The notes: generated by a model from the letters alone, not told the origin. A stretch of 64,000 bases of DNA from Ktedonobacter sp. SOSP1-85 (GCF_016587415.1 NZ_BNJI01000003.1:1488001-1552000); one strand, 5' to 3'. Positions 54,220 through 62,660 are shown, numbered from the stretch's first letter. Numbers and translations: made by a program.

Positions 54220-54220
54220 A

Positions 54221-54279
54221 AGTGGTAAGGATATGGTGGTGGGCTGGCGGAGCCAGCCCACCACCATATCCTTACCACT
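54221..54279. repeat. 28-bp perfect inverted repeat
   Basis: Arms 54221-54248 and 54252-54279 are perfect complements around GGA; the left arm begins 2 nt after the dehydrogenase stop. The core GGTGGGCTGGC/GCCAGCCCACC matches the one at 5932-6002, while the outer arms are unrelated. Confidence 0.92.
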
Positions 54280-54350
54280 AGTTACGTACAAGTGTATGTC
54301 TGCATGGGAAGATGTCATGTTTACACTGACCAAAAAAGGAGACCATTCGT

Positions 54351-55937
54351 ATGGACACGAGTATCCGCGAAGTCACCACCGAGGCAACTCTACAGGAAAA
54401 GAAGAAGCTACGTAAAGAACTTCGTCTTTTCGACCTGGTCTTTTACACCATCGCCGCCATTATCAATGTAGATACACTTGGCGCGGTCTCTTCCAATGGT
54501 GGCCAGGCCTTAACCTGGCTCTTGATCTCCGCAGTCACCTTCCTCATTCCCTATGGCCTGCTGACCGCTGAAATGGGCAGCACCTTCCCGCAAGAGGGAG
54601 GAGTCTATGAGTGGTGTAAACTGGCAGGTGGGCGCTTCTATGGTGCCATCGCATCAATTCTATACTGGATCTCTAATCCGCTGTGGGTTGGTGGTACCCT
54701 GGCAGTCACCTCTATCGCCGCTATTAAGACCTTCTGGTTCGGCAATCCCGATGTTCTCTGGGGTGGGAGTGCGTTGAGCGACGCGCTTCTGGAGATGGGT
54801 GTAGCCCTCGTCTTTATCTGGGGTACGACCTGGTGCGCCATCACCTCGTTGCACGTGGGCAAGTGGTTGGCGCTTCTTGGCTCCTACGCCAAACTGGCGC
54901 TCTTCGCCGTTTTTAGTATTCTGGCACTGGTCTTCTTCTTTGGCGGTCATTCCTCGGGTGAGCATCTGGGGCTGGGCGATCTCGTACCTACGGGCAACTT
55001 AGGTGTGATCTTTAGTGTTATTCTTCCTGTGCTGATCTTTAACTGGGCTGGTTTTGAGACGCAGAACGGCGCAGGCGAGGAGATGCATAATCCGCAGCGA
55101 GACATTCCTCGTTCTATCATTCGTGCAGGCATCTGTGTGGCGCTGGCCTATGCCATTCCTGTCGCCATCATTCTCTTTACCCTGCCAAAATCACAGCTCT
55201 CAAACGCGACAGGTTTCTTGAGTGCCTTTAAAGTGGTTTCTGGCGTGCTTCCTGCTCCGGTAGCTACTGGCCTGGGACTCCTGGTGGCCCTGGCACTGGT
55301 TATCGGCCTGGCCTCCAGTGGTGGTACCTGGCTGATTGGTGCCGATCGCACGTACGCGATTGCCTCACTTGATCGCACTGCGCCTGTCTTCCTGGGACGC
55401 TTCAGCAGCAGGTTTGGCACGCCTATAGTTGTCAATACTATGTCGGGCATTGTTGCCACGATCGCCATGGCCGCCGCGATTGCTGTCAACTCATTCTCGA
55501 GCGATCCCAATATCGCGACGCTCTTTACCCTGGTGCTTGGTTTCTCTATCTCAACGGCGACGATGGCCTATCTCTTCGTCTTCCCGGCCTTCCTCATCTT
55601 GCGCTACAAGTATCCCCAGGTGAAGCGTGTGTACAAGGTTCCTGGAGGTATGGTTGGGGCATGGGTTGTTACAATCCTGACCTTCTTGTACGCGGGAGTT
55701 GCGACCTACTTCATCTTGATTCCCACCGACGATACTGTGGCAAACTATAAGGGGCTGACGCGTCTGACTTATGAGTTGACGCAGTTTACGCCGCTGGTGG
55801 TGATTCTGCTGCTCGCTATTGTCTTCTTTATATGGGGGCAGAGCGAGAAGCGCAACAAAGACGTAGTGGTTGAACTCAACTTGAACTCTGTCGAAGAGGC
55901 CCCGGCTGATGTTTTGAGCGAGCCATCTCAGGCCTAA
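54351..55937 (+). CDS. APC superfamily amino-acid/polyamine permease
   Basis: The ATG at 54351 follows AAAAAAGGAGACC; the product has 528 residues with about 12 hydrophobic segments. LRLFDLVFYTIAAIINVDTL opens the first helix pair, TFPQEGGVYEWCKLAGG is the conserved TM3 region of the polyamine/glutamate:GABA antiporter-like (AGT) group, and NWAGFETQNGAGEEMHNPQR the TM6 region. It differs clearly from the permease at 51062, so two different substrates, such as putrescine and GABA, are likely. It is the last gene of the amine island. Confidence 0.9.
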   Translation: MDTSIREVTTEATLQEKKKLRKELRLFDLVFYTIAAIINVDTLGAVSSNGGQALTWLLISAVTFLIPYGLLTAEMGSTFPQEGGVYEWCKLAGGRFYGAIASILYWISNPLWVGGTLAVTSIAAIKTFWFGNPDVLWGGSALSDALLEMGVALVFIWGTTWCAITSLHVGKWLALLGSYAKLALFAVFSILALVFFFGGHSSGEHLGLGDLVPTGNLGVIFSVILPVLIFNWAGFETQNGAGEEMHNPQRDIPRSIIRAGICVALAYAIPVAIILFTLPKSQLSNATGFLSAFKVVSGVLPAPVATGLGLLVALALVIGLASSGGTWLIGADRTYAIASLDRTAPVFLGRFSSRFGTPIVVNTMSGIVATIAMAAAIAVNSFSSDPNIATLFTLVLGFSISTATMAYLFVFPAFLILRYKYPQVKRVYKVPGGMVGAWVVTILTFLYAGVATYFILIPTDDTVANYKGLTRLTYELTQFTPLVVILLLAIVFFIWGQSEKRNKDVVVELNLNSVEEAPADVLSEPSQA

Positions 55938-55957
55938 CATTTTGTTTGAGCATGAAA

Positions 55958-55995
55958 AAAACAGGGAGATGAGGCTAGCCTCGTCTCCCTGTTTT
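55958..55995. terminator. Bidirectional terminator between convergent genes
   Basis: AAACAGGGAGA-T-GAGGC and GCCTC-G-TCTCCCTGTTT pair with one mismatch around TA, with A-tract on the left and TTTT on the right, a good intrinsic terminator for both strands. The stop codon of the minus-strand zinc-ribbon gene lies in the loop. Confidence 0.85.
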
Positions 55996-56406
55996 CCATT
56001 CCATCTGAGCCTGTTGCAGGTCGATCAGCTCCTGTTCCAGGCGCATAACCTCTTGCTGTAGGCGCTGTTTCTGCTGCTGTGGACCCAGCAGGCGGAGATC
56101 CTCGAACCATTTATAGCCAAGCCTGAGCAGGCCATGAGGCACAAACGCGGCGGTCTGATAGTATTGTGAGCGCGTATTAGACATGCCACTGGTTACGTGT
56201 TTCATCTCAAGTTTGAGCTGCTTGATCTCAAGCTTGAGCGCGGCGATCTGATCCTTGTAGGGATCTGCCGTGTTCCCGCTACTGCGCCTTCCGGGTGCTT
56301 GAGATGCGTAGGAAGCGATAGCATTAGGCTCCCGAAGCGATGCTCCGCAGTTTTCGCAGAAGTGCGCGCCATCCTTCACCTTTTTACCGCAAGCATTACA
56401 GTACAT
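55975..56406 (-). CDS. Zinc-ribbon protein with C-terminal coiled coil
   Basis: ATG at 56406; 143 residues; AAGGAGGACACGGGT lies upstream. MYCNACGKKVKDGAHFCENC is a rubredoxin-like zinc ribbon (Cys 3, 6, 17, 20). A Ser/Gly-rich linker, a helix rich in Lys/Leu (QIAALKLEIKQLKLEMKHV) and a C-terminal Gln/Glu-rich coiled coil (QQKQRLQQEVMRLEQELIDL) follow. The segment between (YYQTAAFVPHGLLRLGYKWF) is amphipathic. No function is known; a scaffold or nucleic-acid-associated role is possible. Confidence 0.75.
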   Translation of the reverse strand: MYCNACGKKVKDGAHFCENCGASLREPNAIASYASQAPGRRSSGNTADPYKDQIAALKLEIKQLKLEMKHVTSGMSNTRSQYYQTAAFVPHGLLRLGYKWFEDLRLLGPQQQKQRLQQEVMRLEQELIDLQQAQMEWKTGRRG

Positions 56407-56587
56407 ACCCGTGTCCTCCTTGAAAAGTAGTATGCATATAAATAGTACGGGTGACCTCTGCTACTGGATGCGCTGCCCTTGCGAGCCAATGTGAAAATGA
56501 CTGACACTTAACACAACTATGAGATCTCGAGAAAAAACACGGAAGCAATGCGCCGCACATGCCTTGAATGTCCAATCAGAAGCCTTG

Positions 56588-56615
56588 GTAGGGTCCAAGC
56601 TAGCTTGGACCCTAC
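56588..56615. repeat. 28-bp perfect palindrome of the GTAGGGTCC family
   Basis: GTAGGGTCCAAGCT and its exact reverse complement are adjacent (56588-56615). It shares GTAGGGTCC/GGACCCTAC with 35818-35941 and 59100-59131, but the centre is AAGCTAGCTT instead of ATGCTTGCAT. Confidence 0.9.
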
Positions 56616-56631
56616 AAGTAGGGATGTTTAT

Positions 56632-58290
56632 TTAGGGGAAGATGGCCTGTTTGTAATCGCTCAGGATCTCGTTGGCCGCTCGTGCACCCTCCTGAGCCCC
56701 TCCTTCCATGAAGCCCTGATAATTGATGGAGCAGTGTTCGCCGCCGAAGTGGATCTTGCCCTGGCGCGCCTTCTCGTATCCGCTAAAGAGGGTGTACTGG
56801 CCGACGCGCCAGCAGGAGTAGCTGCCGAGTAGATTGGGATCGCCGGTAGGATAGCTCAAGGTCGCCTTGCCGGTATAGTGAGGACTGATGCCGGGCCATA
56901 CTGTCTCCAGTTGCGCCAGAAAGGTCTGAGCATAATCCTGAATCTTGGGGTTGCTGCTGGTAGAGTAGGGCGAGGCCGGGTTATACGCGGCGCCGATATT
57001 ACCGCCCGTGTAATCAACAATGATGCCCGTCGCACCAGGCTGAGCACGCGTCACATCCCAGGTATTCTGGAAGCCTACGTCCGTATAGATATTGCCATTG
57101 CTGATCCCCGGCCAAGCCCCGGCACTGTTCCAGTAGCGCGTATCAAACTGCAACTGGAGCTTGGAGTTCGTGCCATAGCCAAGCTGGGTAATGGCCGTTT
57201 TCTTGAGGCTGTCAAAACCGGCCTGGCTGTAGTTTAGCGTACGTAGGACGCTGAACGGCAGGGTCAGGATCACGCGGTCGTAGGTGGCCGTTTGAGTACC
57301 CGTGGGGGATGAGAGCGTCAACGTAATGCTCTCATCGGCGTTGGTCGTGATCGCTTTCATACGCGTGTTGAGCTTCACTGAACTGGTGGGAAGCGCGTTG
57401 GCTATAGCCGCTGGAAGTTGCTCATTCCCTCCTACAATGTGATAGCGCTCATTGGATTTGCCAAAGATGCTGAAATTACCCGGTGTGGCCTGGTAGCCGA
57501 GTAGATACACCAGGTTGAGAGAGCTTTGATCTCTGGTCTCGCGCCCATACTCTATGTTGTAGGCCACATCCAGTAGCTGCCCCATATTGGAGGCGTGGCC
57601 GCCAGTCACATATTGCTCAATCCAGTCGTAGACACTGGTATTGTCGAGCTGTTGCCCAAAGGCGGTATAGCTATTGTAGAGCGTGGGAAAGGGCGCCTGC
57701 TGGATCTGTTCTTGCAAGACATTATGAACCTGCTGGAAGTCACTATCCGCCTGTGATTGGGGATAATACTTGCCAAAGAAATAATAGGTATCTTCTGAAC
57801 CATTAGGCTGAGCTGACAACAGATCAGCCGTTTGTAGGTTAAAGCGTTGCGTGAGTTGCAGGATGGTCTTGTGTGAGCTATCGATTAGCTCAGCGCACCA
57901 TTCGCTGGTCTGTCCATTTGCCCAGGTTGTGGTGTTGGAGTGCATGCGTCCACCGACGCGGGAAGAAGCTTCATATACAGTAGAGGCATAACCAGCATCC
58001 TGGAGCGTCAGAGCGGCGTTCAAGCCAGCGATGCCACCACCAATGATGGCAATGCGTGGCGAACCTACGATATGGGAGCTCGGGGTACTGGTCGCGTGCG
58101 CCCTGGGAACGGCGAGGTCGGCGAGTGCCAGTCCCGCAACGACGGCGCCTGAGCCTTTGAGAAATTGGCGGCGGTTCAGGCCTGCTCGTCGCCGCTGACG
58201 TACCTCCTCGACAGAGACTCCTCTGTCTGAGGCCTCTGCATGTTCACTAGCAAGCCTTTGTAGCGCACGTATAAGGGGAGTTCGAGCCAT
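56632..58290 (-). CDS. Tat-exported flavin monoamine oxidase
   Basis: The ATG at 58290 follows AAAGGATTCTATGT; the product has 552 residues. NRRQFLKGSGAVVAGLALAD (residues 39-58) is a twin-arginine signal with cleavage near AHA. The FAD-binding IAIIGGGIAGLNAAL (near 86) and the second-Gly-rich YEASSRVGGRMHS are the amine-oxidase pattern, and near the C-terminus FGGEHCSINYQGFMEGGAQE binds the flavin. Members oxidise primary amines or L-amino acids outside the cytoplasm, giving hydrogen peroxide. The gene follows the amine island and may take part in the same metabolism, but is on the other strand. Confidence 0.9.
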   Translation of the reverse strand: MARTPLIRALQRLASEHAEASDRGVSVEEVRQRRRAGLNRRQFLKGSGAVVAGLALADLAVPRAHATSTPSSHIVGSPRIAIIGGGIAGLNAALTLQDAGYASTVYEASSRVGGRMHSNTTTWANGQTSEWCAELIDSSHKTILQLTQRFNLQTADLLSAQPNGSEDTYYFFGKYYPQSQADSDFQQVHNVLQEQIQQAPFPTLYNSYTAFGQQLDNTSVYDWIEQYVTGGHASNMGQLLDVAYNIEYGRETRDQSSLNLVYLLGYQATPGNFSIFGKSNERYHIVGGNEQLPAAIANALPTSSVKLNTRMKAITTNADESITLTLSSPTGTQTATYDRVILTLPFSVLRTLNYSQAGFDSLKKTAITQLGYGTNSKLQLQFDTRYWNSAGAWPGISNGNIYTDVGFQNTWDVTRAQPGATGIIVDYTGGNIGAAYNPASPYSTSSNPKIQDYAQTFLAQLETVWPGISPHYTGKATLSYPTGDPNLLGSYSCWRVGQYTLFSGYEKARQGKIHFGGEHCSINYQGFMEGGAQEGARAANEILSDYKQAIFP

Positions 58291-58322
58291 ACATAGAATC
58301 CTTTCTGTAGTGGCCGTGACAA

Positions 58323-58808
58323 TTAATCGAGGTTGAAAATAAAGTCGTACTCTGAACCCACGGGATTTCCACGTGCGTGCAACCGCATCTCGCCATGCAC
58401 ATTTTTGTAGATACCGGTCCCGCCAGTGATAGCGAGCATAGAGTCGGCGCCACTATCGTAATAAGGCCCCTCGACCGTGATTTGTCCTCCGGCGAGCAGG
58501 GTTGTCCAGGTGCATTCATAGGCTGTTCCCACGACTGTGCGTACGCAGTTGCCATTATCACTACCGACTTTATGTTTATTGGCGGCATCAAAGACAGGAT
58601 TAGCGAAGGGAAGCAGGTCGCCCACCGAGTCACCCTTAGGACCGACATCCACAACAGTATCCGTGATGGCATGTTCAACGACGTGTACAACTCTGCCATG
58701 CTCAACTGGTGCTGCCTGAACATCCGTGTGTAGTGATGTTAAGCTAACAGCGGCAATAACAAGAGCTAGAAGTGTGGCGATAGAAATGGGGATAAAAAAC
58801 TTTCTCAT
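58323..58808 (-). CDS. Secreted allene-oxide-cyclase-like barrel protein
   Basis: The ATG at 58808 follows CAAGGAGATGCAAC; the product has 161 residues. MRKFFIPISIATLLALVIAA is a signal peptide with likely cleavage after VQAA. The mature part has VVDVGPKGDSVGDLLPFANP, VFDAANKHKVGSDNGNCVRT, YECTWTTLLAGGQITVEGPY and LAITGGTGIYKNVHGEMRL, the pattern of the allene oxide cyclase/dirigent barrel. In bacteria the function is unknown. Two Cys could form a disulfide. It is 32 bp upstream of the flavin amine oxidase on the same strand and may be co-transcribed with it. Confidence 0.8.
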   Translation of the reverse strand: MRKFFIPISIATLLALVIAAVSLTSLHTDVQAAPVEHGRVVHVVEHAITDTVVDVGPKGDSVGDLLPFANPVFDAANKHKVGSDNGNCVRTVVGTAYECTWTTLLAGGQITVEGPYYDSGADSMLAITGGTGIYKNVHGEMRLHARGNPVGSEYDFIFNLD

Positions 58809-59559
58809 GTTGCATCTCCTTGGACGATAATAGATAGGACGGCACTGTACCTATCTGTGATAAAAGCTCTTTACTTGAGCACGTGAAGGGATGAGCCTGA
58901 GAACCGGGCGCGTGGTCATAGCGCGAGCAAGAGTATAGAGACAGAGCCATACCCATCGGACTTTCCAGATAAACCTGCCTCTATAGAACAGTATAGAGAA
59001 GAAAATCGAAGAAAAACAGTGGTACAAGCGATAAATTCGTAATGGACTTTTTATCTAGGTGAGATAGCATTATCTGCAATAAGGATTGAAATCAGTCCTT
59101 TGTAGGGTCCATGCTTGCATGGACCCTACAAGATCGATGTGCGTCCTTTTAGTCGCTGTCGCATCTCTCTAAACAAAGGGCAAGTTATTTTAGAGCGAAG
59201 GGATGTCGTTGTGTATGTTATTGAGGACGGAACAGGTCTGGGAGACCTTTCACGAGCCGTTGGCACGCTTTATTCGTCGACGTGTTGCCTGGAGTTAACA
59301 TTCACAACTGCATAAAGATACCTGAACAGGTGAATATGCTCGAGCAAAAGGAGCAAAATCCCAAAACAACAAAGTTACCGGTAAGAGGTGGAAATAAAAA
59401 AGAGCAAGGTTGGAGAAGTTTTGCGCCTTCTTCTCTGCTAGACTGTTCTTTGTCGAGCACAGACGTGCCTGCCACTCTCTACTCGGGAGAGGGGCATGAC
59501 GCACACTCATGGACTTCCGTTGTGACTCGACAGAGAAGAAAGTAAAAAAGGTAGAAAAC
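58809..59559. other. Long divergent intergenic region, no gene supported
   Basis: This 751-bp gap separates the divergent AOC-like and VOC genes. Apart from the palindrome at 59100-59131 it is AT-rich with only short unrelated frames. A hypothetical product could start near 59160, but it has no ribosome site and no recognisable motif. Confidence 0.4.
59100..59131. repeat. GTAGGGTCCATGC palindrome, single copy
   Basis: TTGTAGGGTCCATGC (59100-59114) and GCATGGACCCTACAA (59117-59131) are perfect complements around TT. It is the same unit as in the cluster 35818-35941, here in a divergent intergenic region. Confidence 0.9.
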
Positions 59560-59961
59560 ATGATTAACGGAATAATCGCGACGGTAGTGTTCGTCCGAGA
59601 CCTGGCCAGCTGTACGACGTTTTATCGAGATACGTTCAAACTTCCGTATATGGGGAGCGATGCCAATTCTTCCACTTTCCTTCTGCAAGAGCGGCACCTG
59701 ATCCTGCTCTCGCTCTCAGGTGCCGCAGACCTGCTGAGTGCAGATCCCAATACGTTCAAGATTGATGGAGCTCCTCGCGTTGTTCTGGCCGCCAGTGTTG
59801 AGGATGTTGACGCCGCATATGAGGTGCTCAAGGCAGCGGGAGTCACGTTCCTCAGACCCCCAACTGACCAGTCCTGGGGGCTGCGCACGGCACACTTTGC
59901 CGATCCAGAAGGCAATCTCTGGGAGATCAATCAACCCATAGAAGCAAAGGTAGAGGGGTAG
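59560..59961 (+). CDS. VOC (glyoxalase/bleomycin-resistance) family protein
   Basis: The ATG at 59560 follows AAAGGTAGAAAAC and gives MINGIIATVVFVRDLASCTT, the normal VOC start; an in-frame ATG at 59509 adds 17 basic residues. The product has 133 residues. Two beta-alpha-beta3 halves are visible, with FYRDTFKLPYMGSD, PRVVLAASVEDVDAAYEVLK and the ending AHFADPEGNLWEINQP that carries a metal-ligand Glu. Typical first-half metal His is not obvious, so enzyme activity is uncertain. Functions in the family range from glyoxalase to antibiotic binding. Confidence 0.85.
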   Translation: MINGIIATVVFVRDLASCTTFYRDTFKLPYMGSDANSSTFLLQERHLILLSLSGAADLLSADPNTFKIDGAPRVVLAASVEDVDAAYEVLKAAGVTFLRPPTDQSWGLRTAHFADPEGNLWEINQPIEAKVEG

Positions 59962-60023
59962 GCCAAGCCATTCTGTGGCTATCGCGCCAATTGCTCACAT
60001 TGCATCCTATTTACCAGCGGGGT

Positions 60024-60890
60024 TCAGGCCTCCAGGCGATACCAGTGGCGGGCGTTGGCGCGCCAGAGCTTCTCGCGGGCCATGGTCGAGAGCTCGCTTG
60101 TCAGGGCATCGAGGGTCTCGACCCAGCGCTTATAGGAGCTTGCCAGGAGCATGACTGGCCAGTCGCTGCCAAATAAGACGCGCTCTTCACCAAATGCGTT
60201 GAGGGCATCGTGTATGTAGGGTTTGATATCATCGGGCTTCCAGGTGCTGTGGTTGGCCTCGGTTACCACGCCGCTGATCTTGCAGGCCACGTTGGGGTGC
60301 CGCGCAAGCTCGTTTAGTTGCTTACACCATGGTTCGCGTTCTCCTCTGGCAATGGCGGGCTTCCCCAGGTGGTCGAGGATAAAGCGCACCTGGGGACAGC
60401 GCTCCACCAGCTGGATGACCTCTGGAAGCTGCTCATGACGAATGCAGAGGTCGAATGAGAAGTTATAGTCTGCCAGGAGCTGAACCCCTTCGAGAAAGCT
60501 CGGCGAGAGGCAGAAGCCGAGGGCTTCGCCCTGAACGTTGCGCCGCACACCCTTGATCAAGGGGCCAAGCGTGGTAAGGGCCTGTAAGTGTTGCGTGGTT
60601 CCTGCTCCAAGTTCGAGGGGAGCAGCGGCTACAATTCCTTGCAGCCGCTTATCCTGTTGTGCCAGCTCTACTATCCAGGAGGCCTCGGCGAGTGCCTGGG
60701 CTGGCTCAACCCCTGTCTCGACGAAGACAAAGGCCTCTACCGCTTGTATGCTGGTAGCCTGGGTAAATTCAGCGAGGCCATAGTCCTGGTCAAGCGTGGC
60801 GTCCCCTGCCAGCCAGGAACGTTCAAACTGGTCACGTTGCCAGAGGTGGACATGGGTGTCTATGAGGGCGAAATCAGGCATGGGTGACAT
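60024..60890 (-). CDS. Amidohydrolase 2 family lactonase, probable L-fuconolactonase
   Basis: ATG at 60890 (or at 60881, which has AAAGG at 9 nt); 288 residues. Motifs of the COG3618 lactonases are clear: FALIDTHVHLWQRDQFERSW, GVRRNVQGEALGF, FILDHLGKPAIARGE, CKISGVVTEANHSTW and VLFGSDWPVMLLASSYKRWV. It overlaps the 3' end of the AKR gene by 17 nt, a translational-coupling arrangement. In the context of an L-fucose dehydrogenase-like AKR and an L-fuconate dehydratase, hydrolysis of L-fucono-1,5-lactone to L-fuconate is the likely reaction. Confidence 0.85.
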   Translation of the reverse strand: MSPMPDFALIDTHVHLWQRDQFERSWLAGDATLDQDYGLAEFTQATSIQAVEAFVFVETGVEPAQALAEASWIVELAQQDKRLQGIVAAAPLELGAGTTQHLQALTTLGPLIKGVRRNVQGEALGFCLSPSFLEGVQLLADYNFSFDLCIRHEQLPEVIQLVERCPQVRFILDHLGKPAIARGEREPWCKQLNELARHPNVACKISGVVTEANHSTWKPDDIKPYIHDALNAFGEERVLFGSDWPVMLLASSYKRWVETLDALTSELSTMAREKLWRANARHWYRLEA

Positions 60891-61806
60891 CCTTTACCTT
60901 CAGCCAGAGTTCTTCTGGAATGGAATACAGGGCCAGGGCCAACGTCTGCTCCAGGCGTTCGGGTTTAGAGATACCGACGATAGTGGAGGTAATGCGTGGG
61001 TCGCGCAGGGAGAACTGGAGTGCCAGCGCCGCCAGCGGCACCTCATATTCCTGGCAGAGTTTTTCGAGGGCGAATGCCTGCTTGAGCATGTCTTCTGATG
61101 CCTGCCCATACATATAGCGTGGGTAGGCTGAAGGTCCTTTGGCCAGGATACCTGAGCCATAGGGGGCGGCATTGACGGCGGCGACTCCATGTGCCTGGCA
61201 GACGTCCCAGAAGGGTGAGGCCTCTCGCTCCAGCAGGGTGTAGCGGTTGTGCGAGATCGCGACGCTGAAGAGGTCGGTCTCCACAAAGCGGGTCATCATG
61301 TCGATGGGGCCGCCCGCGATACCAATATGTTCGATTACCCCCTCGGCCTGAAGCTGGCGCATAACCTCGACGGGGCCGCCAGGGGCCATGGACTTTTCAA
61401 AGCCGATATGTTCTGGATCATGTAGATAGCAGAGTTGTAGGCGCTCCACGCCAAGCAGACGTAGGCTACGCTCCACGCTACGGCGTATCTGTGCTCCGCT
61501 GAAATCACCTGTGGTCAGGTCACGATCAGACTTACTGGCGAGCACAAAACCAGCAGGCAAGCCGCCAAGCTCGCGCAGGACGAGGCCAATGCGGCGCTCG
61601 CTCTCGCCATCACCATATGAAGCGGCGGTATCGACAAATGGAATGGGGCCGGCGAAGATGGCGCGAATAGTGGTGAGGGCCTGTTCCTCGCTTACGGAAT
61701 AGTCGAAGGTTTCGGGCATATTACCCAGTTCGGCGCAGCCAATGCAGAGCGCGGGTACCTGTAAACCTGTTTTTCCCAGTGGACGTAGTGTAAGCGCGTT
61801 TCCCAT
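60874..61806 (-). CDS. Aldo/keto reductase, probable L-fucose (D-threo-aldose) 1-dehydrogenase
   Basis: The ATG at 61806 follows AGGAGGCACC; an upstream in-frame ATG is ignored for lack of a ribosome site. The product has 310 residues. It has LRPLGKTGLQVPALCIGCAE, the catalytic IPFVDTAASYGDGESERRIG (Asp, Tyr), KSDR (Lys) and LQLCYLHDPEHIGFE (His). The class is that of D-threo-aldose 1-dehydrogenases, which oxidise L-fucose to L-fucono-1,5-lactone with NAD(P). It is the first enzyme of the pathway and overlaps the lactonase gene. Confidence 0.87.
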   Translation of the reverse strand: MGNALTLRPLGKTGLQVPALCIGCAELGNMPETFDYSVSEEQALTTIRAIFAGPIPFVDTAASYGDGESERRIGLVLRELGGLPAGFVLASKSDRDLTTGDFSGAQIRRSVERSLRLLGVERLQLCYLHDPEHIGFEKSMAPGGPVEVMRQLQAEGVIEHIGIAGGPIDMMTRFVETDLFSVAISHNRYTLLEREASPFWDVCQAHGVAAVNAAPYGSGILAKGPSAYPRYMYGQASEDMLKQAFALEKLCQEYEVPLAALALQFSLRDPRITSTIVGISKPERLEQTLALALYSIPEELWLKVKDVTHA

Positions 61807-61871
61807 GGTGCCTCCTATGAATGCAGCGTGCAAAACAATATTAGCCATTTGATGGCATAAATATATAGTAA

Positions 61872-62648
61872 CTACTTGGCAGTCCAGCCGCCATCAATGA
61901 CCAGGGCGCTTCCGGTGACGAAGGCTGCCTCCTCTGAGGCCAGGTAGAGCGCGGCGGAGGCGATTTCATCTGGGCGTCCCATGCGTCCAATTGGTTGGCG
62001 CGCGTGGAGCGACTGGCGTACCTCATCCTCGCGTCCGGGGAAGTTGCGTTGGAGATAGCCTTCTACGAAGGGCGAATGGACGGTGCCGGGACAAATAGCG
62101 TTACAACGAATGCCTTGTTGCACGAAGTCAACGGCGATACTGCGGGTCAGAGAAAGCACCGCGCCCTTGCTTGCCGAGTAGGGAAGGCGCTGTTCAACGC
62201 CTATCTGGGCCGCGACCGAGGAGATATTAATGATCGTGCCGCCCTTTGGCTCCTGCTTGAGCATCTGGCGCACCGCCTCACGCGCACAGCGGAAGACGCC
62301 CCCCGCGTTGACATTCATCACGCGCTCCCAATCCTCGTCGCTAGTCTCCAGAATCGTACCCACATGACTGATGCCCGCGTTATTAACGGCGATATCGATA
62401 CGACCATACTGCCTGGCAATAGCCGCGAATGCCTCCTGTACCTGGGAAGTGTTGGCCACATCTAGCTCCTGTGGCTGAGCCTGCCCGCCCTCGGCCTTAA
62501 TCTCCGCCGCGACCCGCTCAGCAGCATCCAGGCGGAGATCAGCGATGATGACCTGCGCGCCCTGTTTGGCGAACAAGCGCGCAATGGCCTCGCCAATGCC
62601 AGAACCTGCCCCTGTAATAAAGGCGACTTTATTGTGTAGCGAAAACAT
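61872..62648 (-). CDS. SDR oxidoreductase, probable 2-keto-3-deoxy-L-fuconate dehydrogenase
   Basis: The ATG at 62648 follows AGGAGGCAAGG; the product has 258 residues. The NAD loop VAFITGAGSGIGEAIARLFA with Asp in VIIADLRLDAAERV favours NAD, NNAGISHVGTI is the structural motif, and the catalytic Ser-Tyr-Lys are in INISSVAAQ and RLPYSASKGAVLSLTRSI. The pathway needs an NAD-dependent oxidation of 2-keto-3-deoxy-L-fuconate, and SDRs of this type do this; L-fucose dehydrogenase is the alternative. It lies 12 nt after the regulator and 65 nt before the AKR. Confidence 0.85.
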   Translation of the reverse strand: MFSLHNKVAFITGAGSGIGEAIARLFAKQGAQVIIADLRLDAAERVAAEIKAEGGQAQPQELDVANTSQVQEAFAAIARQYGRIDIAVNNAGISHVGTILETSDEDWERVMNVNAGGVFRCAREAVRQMLKQEPKGGTIINISSVAAQIGVEQRLPYSASKGAVLSLTRSIAVDFVQQGIRCNAICPGTVHSPFVEGYLQRNFPGREDEVRQSLHARQPIGRMGRPDEIASAALYLASEEAAFVTGSALVIDGGWTAK

Positions 62649-62660
62649 CCTTGCCTCCTC

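Noticed and set aside
5932..59131. CRISPR array suggested by the many hairpins
   Set aside because: There are no regularly spaced direct repeats with unique spacers and no cas genes.
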